Assembly (NCBI GenBank): GCA_947491755.1
Contig: CANLKV010000001.1
Span: 806,001-870,000 of the forward strand
Direction of reading: 5' to 3'
Source of the DNA: an uncultured Nonlabens sp.
Lineage (GTDB): Bacteria; Bacteroidota; Bacteroidia; Flavobacteriales; Flavobacteriaceae
Length of the DNA stretch: 64,000 nt
Part shown: positions 54,942 through 62,385 of the stretch, in pieces
How positions within the stretch are numbered: the stretch's first letter is position 1
Layout of the letters: each line of letters begins with the position of its first letter
Notes under the pieces: model-generated
Seen by the model: the letters and a program-made list of their open reading frames with translations, nothing else
Told to the model about the DNA's origin: nothing
Databases searched by the model: none
Translations under genes and position numbers: made by a program

Positions 54942-55961
54942 ATGCCTCAAAAACTTACACTTAAGAAGATTGCACAGGATATGAACGTCTCTATATCTAC
55001 TGTGTCGAAAGCATTACGAGATTCTCACGAAATAAGTGTCGAGACCCGTGAAAAGATTAAAGGCTATGCAAAAAAATTTAACTACAAGCCCAACAATATT
55101 GCGCTGAGTTTAAAGAACCAGAAAACAAAAAAAATAGGGATCATCATTCCAGAAATTGTTCACCATTTCTTTGCCACGGTCATCTCTGGTATTGAAAAGG
55201 TGGCTAATGAAAAGGGTTATCAAGTTATTATTTGCTTGTCTGGGGAGAGTTTTGATAAAGAGGTAGTCAACATGGATATGCTGGCAAATGGCAGTATCGA
55301 TGGTTTTATTATGAGTCTTTCAAAAGAGACCCTGGAGCGACAAGACTTTCACCACCTGCGCGAGGTGTTAAATCAAGGTATGCCTATAGTGATGTTTGAT
55401 CGAGTGGTAGATGCGATGCCTTGTGATAAGGTAATTATTGATGATTTTGCCGCTGCTCAAAGTGCAACCGAGTTTTTGTTGCGCAAAGGCAAAAAGAAAA
55501 TAGGTATCATCTCTACTGTAGATTATGTGAGTGTAGGTAAATTGAGAACGCAAGGATTTAAGGAGGCGCTCAACAAGCGCAACGCTCATTTTGACAAAAA
55601 TAGTGTATTGAAGATAGAGGACGCCGAAAATTGCACTACAAAAATCGAAAACTTTTTAAAAAAGGGTGATTTTGATGGGATTCTTGCTGTTAACGAACTC
55701 TTTGCAGTCACAGCAAGTAAAATTTTACAGAAACAGAACAAGCAAGTACCGGAAGAGGTTGCAATCATCGCTTTTACAGATGGTATGTTGAGCAAATATG
55801 CTAGTCCCACATTAACAACTATAGGGCAAAAAGGAGAAGATATGGGGGCACTTGCTGCTAATAAATTAATTGAAAGACTTGAAAGTAAGCAAGATATAGA
55901 TGAAAGCTACGAAACCGTTATCGTAAAAACTTCTCTGGTAGAGCGTGAATCTACGCCCTGA
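54942..55961 (+). CDS. LacI-family transcriptional regulator
   Basis: A 339-residue regulator. The N-terminal helix-turn-helix LKKIAQDMNVSISTVSKALR (residues 6-25) with hinge YKPNNIALSL is followed by a periplasmic-binding-protein-like sugar domain (IGIIIPEIVHHFFATVISGI; ILAVNELFAVTASKIL; TTIGQKGEDMGALAANKLIE). It is divergent from susC and heads the plus-strand arm. It most likely senses maltose or a related sugar and controls both arms through the palindrome at 54849-54862; whether it represses or activates cannot be read here. Confidence 0.94.
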   Translation: MPQKLTLKKIAQDMNVSISTVSKALRDSHEISVETREKIKGYAKKFNYKPNNIALSLKNQKTKKIGIIIPEIVHHFFATVISGIEKVANEKGYQVIICLSGESFDKEVVNMDMLANGSIDGFIMSLSKETLERQDFHHLREVLNQGMPIVMFDRVVDAMPCDKVIIDDFAAAQSATEFLLRKGKKKIGIISTVDYVSVGKLRTQGFKEALNKRNAHFDKNSVLKIEDAENCTTKIENFLKKGDFDGILAVNELFAVTASKILQKQNKQVPEEVAIIAFTDGMLSKYASPTLTTIGQKGEDMGALAANKLIERLESKQDIDESYETVIVKTSLVERESTP

Positions 55962-56004
55962 ACCCATTATCTTTGTGGTCTGATCGTAGTGGATCAATAA
56001 AAAT

Positions 56005-56040
56005 CAAAACTTGTCTTCTTCTCACGCGATACAAGTTTTG
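56005..56040 (+). promoter_or_regulatory. Hairpin containing the shared 15-mer, upstream of MFS gene
   Basis: CAAAACTTGT (56005-56014) and ACAAGTTTTG (56031-56040) are perfect 10-bp inverted repeats, with a 16-nt loop covering most of the 15-mer TTGTCTTCTTCTCAC (56011-56025). It could end the lacI transcript or serve as a regulatory site. The T run after it is weak. Confidence 0.45.
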
Positions 56041-56078
56041 ATAAGTCATAAGGCTTATCGTAATTAATATATTATGAT

Positions 56079-57524
56079 ATGCAAAAGCCTAAGTTAGGTT
56101 TCTGGGATATTTGGAACATGAGTTTCGGTTTCCTAGGTATACAATTCGGTTTTGCCCTGCAGGGCTCTACCATGTCCCGCATTTTTGAAACTCTAGGAGC
56201 GAGTAAGGATGATATTCCTTTACTATGGATTGCTGCACCGCTTGCAGGTTTAATCGTACAGCCCATTATAGGTTACATGAGCGATAATACCTGGCACAAG
56301 ACCCTGGGTCGCAGGCGTCCGTTTTTTCTAGTGGGTGCTATTTTGAGCAGTATTGCACTCCTTTTTATGCCATTCTCATCTGCAGTATGGATGGCAGCAG
56401 GATTATTGCTGGTGCTGGATGCTTCCATTAATATAAGCATGGAACCTTTCCGTGCGTTAGTTGCAGACAAACTGCCAGAGTCGCAGCGCAGCTATGGCTT
56501 TGTGGTGCAGACTTTAATTATAGGTGTAGGAACCTGGATTGCCAGCAACTTGCCTAAATTCATGAATAACACCTTAAATATTTCAAACGAGGCAGCTCCT
56601 GGTGTTGTGCCAGATAGCGTAAAAGTAGCATTTGGCGTGGGCGCATTCGTATTTATTACATCCATACTGGTAACCATATTTACTACAAAGGAATTTTCTC
56701 CGGAAGAGATGGCGGCTTTTGATGATAGTGGCGAGCCAGAAGAGAAACAAGGGATGTGGAAGACCATCACCTCTACTTATGCACTGATGCCATTAATTAT
56801 GAAAAAGTTAGGCGTGGTCCAATTCTTTTCATGGTTTGCATTTTTTGCTATGTGGACACTCGCAAACCCGGCATTAACAGAGCATGTTTACAACGCTGGA
56901 AAACCAGATATTAAAGATTTTGCCCAGTTAGACAGTGACGATCAAGTGCTTCTAGATGTTGACCAGGCCACTTTGTTTTTATCACAAACCGCAGCAGATG
57001 AATATAAAGTTCTAGACAAAGCTTACAACGATGCCTCTGATGATGTGGGGGCAAAAATGGGTATCTATGGATTGTCGTCCATGGCTTTTGCTTTATTGCT
57101 TACATTTTATACCGCCTACAATAGCATCAATAGGAAATTTGTTCACATGGCAAGCTTGCTATTAGGAGCTGCAGGATTTTTAATCATGTATTTTATACCT
57201 GGACAACCAGAGTATTTGATTTTGTGTTTCAGTTTAATAGGGGTAGCCTGGGGTAGTATTCTGTCCATGCCTTATGCAATGTTATCTAGTTCTGTAGATA
57301 GCTCAAAAATGGGATTGATGATGGGTGTTTTCAATATGTTTATCGTTATTCCTCAAATTATCGCCGCAGTAGGCGGTGTAGTCTTTTTAAGCAGTTTAAT
57401 AGGTGATGACTCGATCCATGCCATGACAATTGCAGGATTATTTTTAATTCTGGCGGCCTTTTCAAATCTGCTTATCGTTAATAGAAAAGCAATCACATAT
57501 CAACCTTCCATTACTAATGAGTAA
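56079..57524 (+). CDS. MFS sugar (maltose-type) transporter
   Basis: A 481-residue major facilitator with about 12 membrane segments. The N-terminus FWDIWNMSFGFLGIQFGFAL and the loop IGYMSDNTWHKTLGRRRPFF (DxxxxxxGRRRP) are typical of the SLC45/GPH-like sugar carriers found in Bacteroidota maltodextrin loci. A hydrophilic stretch at about residues 265-335 is longer than usual. It would carry maltose or short maltodextrins across the inner membrane. It overlaps pgmB by 8 bp. Confidence 0.92.
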   Translation: MQKPKLGFWDIWNMSFGFLGIQFGFALQGSTMSRIFETLGASKDDIPLLWIAAPLAGLIVQPIIGYMSDNTWHKTLGRRRPFFLVGAILSSIALLFMPFSSAVWMAAGLLLVLDASINISMEPFRALVADKLPESQRSYGFVVQTLIIGVGTWIASNLPKFMNNTLNISNEAAPGVVPDSVKVAFGVGAFVFITSILVTIFTTKEFSPEEMAAFDDSGEPEEKQGMWKTITSTYALMPLIMKKLGVVQFFSWFAFFAMWTLANPALTEHVYNAGKPDIKDFAQLDSDDQVLLDVDQATLFLSQTAADEYKVLDKAYNDASDDVGAKMGIYGLSSMAFALLLTFYTAYNSINRKFVHMASLLLGAAGFLIMYFIPGQPEYLILCFSLIGVAWGSILSMPYAMLSSSVDSSKMGLMMGVFNMFIVIPQIIAAVGGVVFLSSLIGDDSIHAMTIAGLFLILAAFSNLLIVNRKAITYQPSITNE

Positions 57525-58182
57525 GAAAGCATTCATATTTGATCTAGACGGTGTTGTAGTCGATACGGCAAAATTTCATTTTGTTGCCTGGCAGCGACTT
57601 GCAGCAAGTCTGGATATCAATTTTACCGAAGTAGAAAATGAACAGCTCAAGGGTGTATCACGCGTGCGCTCCCTAGAAAAAATACTAGCCTGGGGAGGAA
57701 AAACTATCGACGCAGCAACTTTTGATTCAAAGCTGATTGAGAAAAATCAAGAATATCTTGAGATGGTAGAAACACTCACACAGACAGATATTCTACCTGG
57801 AGTACATGAATTTTTATTGCGCCTGCGCAGCAGCGGTCAACCTATTGCGCTAGGTAGTGCCAGTAAAAATGCCCGTCCCATCCTTAAAAAATTAGGCATT
57901 TATGATTTGTTTGATGCTATTGTAGATGGAACAGATGTAACTAAAGCAAAACCAGATCCAGAGGTTTTTATTAAAGCCTGTCAATTACTCGACATGCCAG
58001 CACAAAATGCGATAGTATTTGAAGATAGCATTGCAGGAGTTCAAGCGGCAAATAACGCAGGGATGATTAGCATAGGGCTAGGAGATCCTGAAAATTTAAA
58101 AGAAGCAGACGCGGTATTTTCTAGTTTTACAGAGATGCCGGCAGATTACCAAGAACAATTACTTAAGAAAGTTAAGAAATGA
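57517..58182 (+). CDS. pgmB: Beta-phosphoglucomutase
   Basis: A 221-residue HAD-superfamily enzyme converting beta-glucose-1-phosphate to glucose-6-phosphate. Motifs: FDLDGVVVDTAKFHFVAWQR (nucleophile and acid aspartates, residues 8-10), LGSASKNARPIL (HAD motif II), KAKPDPEVF (motif III Lys) and FEDSIAGVQAANNAG (motif IV). It overlaps both neighbours, and uses the product of the next gene. Confidence 0.95.
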   Translation: MSKKAFIFDLDGVVVDTAKFHFVAWQRLAASLDINFTEVENEQLKGVSRVRSLEKILAWGGKTIDAATFDSKLIEKNQEYLEMVETLTQTDILPGVHEFLLRLRSSGQPIALGSASKNARPILKKLGIYDLFDAIVDGTDVTKAKPDPEVFIKACQLLDMPAQNAIVFEDSIAGVQAANNAGMISIGLGDPENLKEADAVFSSFTEMPADYQEQLLKKVKK

Positions 58183-60491
58183 GTACAGATTATATCATAC
58201 CAGACCACTGGTCGATAATAGAAGAAGGATGGAATCCAGCACGCGTTAAATCAAGTGAGAGTTTATTCTCCATAGGTAATGGTGCCATGGGCCAGCGTGC
58301 AAACTTTGAAGAAACATATACGGGCGACACCTTCCAGGGTAGTTACATTGCCGGAGTTTATTATCCAGATAAAACCCGTGTGGGATGGTGGAAAAATGGG
58401 TATCCAGAGTACTTTGCTAAAGTTTTGAACGCGCCCAATTTTATAGGGCTGGATGTTTTTATCGATGGAGAAGCTCTGGATCTTGCGCAATTTGATAAGA
58501 AAGAAGTAAGAAATTACCGTCGTGAATTGAACATGAAAGAAGGCTGGCACGAGCGCTCTTTTGAGCTTGATATTAATGAGGCAAAAAGCATTAAGGTAGT
58601 AGCACGCCGTTTTTTATCCATGACGCATGATGAATTAGGAGTAATCAACTATTCCATCACAGCGGTCAAAGGCAGCATGAGTATTACTTTCCAGCCTTAT
58701 ATAGACGGTGGAATTACTAATGAAGATTCTAACTGGGACGATGCTTTCTGGGAGATAGAAGAGGTTAGGTCTGCAGATCATCAAGGTTTCATACGCAGCC
58801 GTACCAATAAAACGAATTACTATGTGTGCACATTCATGCAATCAGAGGTTTTTCTAAACGGCGATCACGTACAATATGCAGATCCTTATGATCAGAATGA
58901 GACCGTAGTAAGACATAAAATTAACCATGAGATTAATGAGGGCGATACCATCACTCTTCTCAAATATGCAGGATACACTTCTAGCCTTAATCACGAGCAG
59001 TATGATCTTATAGATGCTGCACAACAAGTGCTGCGCACGGCTATAGAAAAAGGATATCATCAATTATTGCAGGAACAAAAAGATGCCTGGGCACAAGTCT
59101 GGTCAATGGCAGACATTGCGATAGAAGGCGATTTAAAAGCACAACAAGGTATACGCTTCAATATCTTTCAGCTCAATCAGACCTATTCAGGAAAAGATGC
59201 CCGACTCAATATAGGTCCTAAAGGATTTACAGGTGAAAAATATGGTGGTTCCACCTATTGGGATACTGAAGCATATTGCATACCTTTCTACATGGCTACC
59301 AAAGATCAAAACGTAGCCAGAAACTTATTAAAATATAGGTATGAGCAGCTAGACAAGGCCATTGAGAATGCTGAGAAATTAGGATTCTCTAATGGAGCTG
59401 CTCTATATCCTATGGTAACCATGAACGGTGAGGAAAGTCACAACGAGTGGGAGATCACCTTTGAAGAAATTCACCGCAATGGGGCAATGGTTTTTGCCAT
59501 CCACAATTACTTGAGGTACACGGGAGACTATTCTTACATTCCAGAAATGGGACTAGAAGTCATGATTGCTATTGCAAGATTCTGGCAACAGCGCGCTACA
59601 TATTCAGAAAGAGCGCAGCAGTACATGATTCTAGGCGTGACGGGTCCTAATGAATATGAAAATAATGTCAATAACAACTGGTACACAAATTACCTTGCAA
59701 AATGGTGTATTGAGACCGCTGTGGAGCACCTTAAAAAAGTAAAAACTGGTTATGCAAGCGATTATGAACGCATTATTGCAACGACCAGCCTTACTGATGG
59801 TGAGATTGCCTCGTGGTTGGAAGTAGCACACAATATGTATGAGCCGCGCGATGAAAAACTAGGTATTTTCCTACAGCAGGATGGGTTTCTTGACAAAGAA
59901 ATCAAGCCAGTAAGTGAGTTAGATCCCACCCAGCGCCCTATCAATCAAAAATGGTCGTGGGACCGCATACTGCGCAGCTGCTATATCAAGCAAGCAGATG
60001 TTTTACAAGGCTTCTATTTCTTTGAAGACCATTTTTCAAAAGAGCAACTGGAGAAACATTTTGATTATTATGAACCACTTACCGTTCATGAAAGCTCGCT
60101 ATCTCCTTGTGTGCACAGCATTCAAGCTGCAAAGCTAGATCGCATGGATCAGGCCTATAAGTTTTATTTAAGAACCTCCCGACTGGATCTAGATGATTAT
60201 AATAAAGAGGTAGAAGAGGGCTGTCACATCACCAGTATGGCCGGTACCTGGATGAGTATTGTAGAAGGCTTCGGTGGATTGCAAATAAAAGATGACATCC
60301 CACATTTCAATACAAAGTTGCCACAGCAATGGGATTCTTTTAGCTTTAAAATCAATTTTAGAAATCAGATTTTAAAGGTTGAGGTAAGTAAAAACGAGAC
60401 CTCCGTAATACTGGTGGAAGGCGATCGCATTCAAGACATAGTAGTAAATGGACAGGAGCGCAGGCTGGAATCTGCCACGGTAAACTCTTAA
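58179..60491 (+). CDS. GH65 maltose phosphorylase
   Basis: A 770-residue GH65 enzyme that splits maltose with phosphate into glucose and beta-glucose-1-phosphate. The opening WSIIEEGWNPARVKSSESLF and SIGNGAMGQRANFEETYTGD are typical; the catalytic glutamate is in VTGPNEYENNVNNNWYTNY, and the phosphate-site region is KQADVLQGFYFF and HESSLSPCVHS. Adjacent pgmB supports release of beta-G1P. Kojibiose or trehalose phosphorylase are related alternatives, less likely in a Sus locus. It overlaps pgmB by 4 bp (ATGA). Confidence 0.93.
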   Translation: MSTDYIIPDHWSIIEEGWNPARVKSSESLFSIGNGAMGQRANFEETYTGDTFQGSYIAGVYYPDKTRVGWWKNGYPEYFAKVLNAPNFIGLDVFIDGEALDLAQFDKKEVRNYRRELNMKEGWHERSFELDINEAKSIKVVARRFLSMTHDELGVINYSITAVKGSMSITFQPYIDGGITNEDSNWDDAFWEIEEVRSADHQGFIRSRTNKTNYYVCTFMQSEVFLNGDHVQYADPYDQNETVVRHKINHEINEGDTITLLKYAGYTSSLNHEQYDLIDAAQQVLRTAIEKGYHQLLQEQKDAWAQVWSMADIAIEGDLKAQQGIRFNIFQLNQTYSGKDARLNIGPKGFTGEKYGGSTYWDTEAYCIPFYMATKDQNVARNLLKYRYEQLDKAIENAEKLGFSNGAALYPMVTMNGEESHNEWEITFEEIHRNGAMVFAIHNYLRYTGDYSYIPEMGLEVMIAIARFWQQRATYSERAQQYMILGVTGPNEYENNVNNNWYTNYLAKWCIETAVEHLKKVKTGYASDYERIIATTSLTDGEIASWLEVAHNMYEPRDEKLGIFLQQDGFLDKEIKPVSELDPTQRPINQKWSWDRILRSCYIKQADVLQGFYFFEDHFSKEQLEKHFDYYEPLTVHESSLSPCVHSIQAAKLDRMDQAYKFYLRTSRLDLDDYNKEVEEGCHITSMAGTWMSIVEGFGGLQIKDDIPHFNTKLPQQWDSFSFKINFRNQILKVEVSKNETSVILVEGDRIQDIVVNGQERRLESATVNS

Positions 60492-60497
60492 ATAGAT

Positions 60498-62372
60498 ATG
60501 AAGTATAATTGGTGTTTTTTGGTATTGGTTTATTTCGCTTTCGCGAAAGCGAACTATGCACAAATACAACGTATGGAACCGCCCAACTGGTGGTCAGGGA
60601 TGAAAATGTCACAAGTAGAAATCCTGTTATACGGTTCTGATATAGGGGAATTGACACAAGTAACATCAGACCTAGACCTAATTAAAGTAAGGCGTACTGA
60701 AAATCCCAATTATACTTTTATAACCCTAGAGACTAAAGACCAGCCACCAGGAAGCTACCGCATAATGTTAACTGATGGTGATCGAGTCGAGGAACAAACA
60801 TTTGTACTGGAACAACGCAAACCAGGCGCAGCGACAAGACGTGGTTTTGACTCTAGCGATGTCATTTATTTATTGATGCCAGACCGTTTTGCAAACGGTG
60901 ACCCTACAAATGATACGGTAGCCAGCATGCAGGAATCAATGAATAGGGAGGATAAAGGTGGTCGTCACGGTGGCGATCTCCAGGGTATTATCGATCATTT
61001 AGATTATATCAAAGATCTAGGGGCTACGGCTATATGGACCACACCTGTTCTAGCAGATGACGATGCCGCTTATTCCTATCATACCTATGCTCAAAGCGAT
61101 TTGTATAAGATCGATCCGCGGTATGGGAGTAACGAGTTGTACCGCGAGCTTGCAGACCAGTTGCATGCCAGAGGGATGAAATTAATTAAGGATGAGGTGC
61201 CTAATCACTGGGGAGCAACACACTGGATGATGCAAGATTTACCTACAAAAACCTGGATCCATCAATTTGATGATAATAAAGGGAAAGATTTTCCGCTAGA
61301 AGGGTATGCAAATTCTTCCTATCGCCAGACGACTCAATTTGACCCTAACGCAAGCCACACAGATCAGCTGTATGCAGAAAAGGGATGGTTTGTAAGTACG
61401 ATGCCAGATTTGAACCAGCAAGAACCGCTAGTCCTTAATTATTTAATTCAAAACACCATCTGGTGGATTGAATATGCAGGGTTGGACGGTTTGCGTGTAG
61501 ATACCTATGCTTACAATGATAAAAATGCCATTGCAACATGGACAAAAGCGATCATGAAGGAATACCAGTACCTTAATATAGTGGGAGAAACATGGTTACA
61601 CGATCAAGCGCATATTTCTTACTGGCAGAAGGATTCTCCCGTCGCGGCCATACAAAATTATAATACTGGAATGCCTAGTGTGATGGATTTTACATTGCAT
61701 GATGCCATTCTTGAAGCATTTAAAGAACAACCACAAGATTGGGATAAAGGCATGGTACGAGTATATGAGAATTTTGTGAACGATTTCTTGTATAAAGATG
61801 TAGATAATCTACTCGTCTTTATGGGCAATCATGACACAAATCGTATCAATGGGGACGGTATATTAAATGGTAATTTGAAGGATTACAAGCTCGCATTGAC
61901 CCTTATAGCTACTACTAGAGGGATTCCTCAGATTTATTATGGCGATGAGATAGGGATGCAGGGCAACAAAGACAATTATGGCGATGGTGATGTGCGACGC
62001 GATTTTCCAGGTGGTTGGAAGGGGGATTCTATCGATGCCTTTACTAATCCCACACCCTATCAAAAAAGCTATCAAGATTTCACAAAAAAAATATTGAATT
62101 ACCGCAAGGTTACTCCAGTCTTACATACAGGTAAATTGACTCAATTTGTTCCTCAAGATAACTGCTATGTATATTTTAGACACCATCAACAAAGTAAAGT
62201 GATGGTTATCATTAATAACAATCCAGATGCTGTATCCCTAGATATGAATCGCTATAGAGAAATGCTAGGAAGTGATAATCAGGGAAATGATGTACTGTCT
62301 GGTACTGCTTTGCAATGGACTAATGGCCTTACTATTAAAGGTAAAACGAGCCATATAATCGAGCTCAACTAA
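60498..62372 (+). CDS. SusA-like GH13 neopullulanase / alpha-amylase
   Basis: A 624-residue secreted enzyme. The signal peptide contains FAFAKA (residues 13-18, encoded by the palindromic repeat), with cleavage after A18 or A21. An N-terminal beta-sandwich (cyclomaltodextrinase N-domain, MEPPNWWSGMKMSQVEILLY; core NWWSGM) precedes the barrel. GH13 regions: KDEVPNHWG (I), GLRVDTYAY (II, nucleophile Asp), VGETWLHD (III, Glu), FMGNHDTNR (IV, transition-state Asp). This matches SusA-type enzymes that cut maltodextrins in the periplasm. It lies 6 bp after the phosphorylase gene. Confidence 0.93.
   Translation: MKYNWCFLVLVYFAFAKANYAQIQRMEPPNWWSGMKMSQVEILLYGSDIGELTQVTSDLDLIKVRRTENPNYTFITLETKDQPPGSYRIMLTDGDRVEEQTFVLEQRKPGAATRRGFDSSDVIYLLMPDRFANGDPTNDTVASMQESMNREDKGGRHGGDLQGIIDHLDYIKDLGATAIWTTPVLADDDAAYSYHTYAQSDLYKIDPRYGSNELYRELADQLHARGMKLIKDEVPNHWGATHWMMQDLPTKTWIHQFDDNKGKDFPLEGYANSSYRQTTQFDPNASHTDQLYAEKGWFVSTMPDLNQQEPLVLNYLIQNTIWWIEYAGLDGLRVDTYAYNDKNAIATWTKAIMKEYQYLNIVGETWLHDQAHISYWQKDSPVAAIQNYNTGMPSVMDFTLHDAILEAFKEQPQDWDKGMVRVYENFVNDFLYKDVDNLLVFMGNHDTNRINGDGILNGNLKDYKLALTLIATTRGIPQIYYGDEIGMQGNKDNYGDGDVRRDFPGGWKGDSIDAFTNPTPYQKSYQDFTKKILNYRKVTPVLHTGKLTQFVPQDNCYVYFRHHQQSKVMVIINNNPDAVSLDMNRYREMLGSDNQGNDVLSGTALQWTNGLTIKGKTSHIIELN
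60536..60551. repeat. Palindromic repeat copy (in SusA-like signal peptide)
   Basis: Exact CGCTTTCGCGAAAGCG, read as AFAKA (residues 14-18), the same protein position as in the amylase at 46279-49026. Confidence 0.95.
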
Positions 62373-62385
62373 AGGATAAATACTT

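Noticed and set aside
414-60551. Palindromic repeats as a CRISPR array or transposon ends
   Set aside because: Copies are single and kilobases apart, with no spacers, no cas genes and no transposase in the window.
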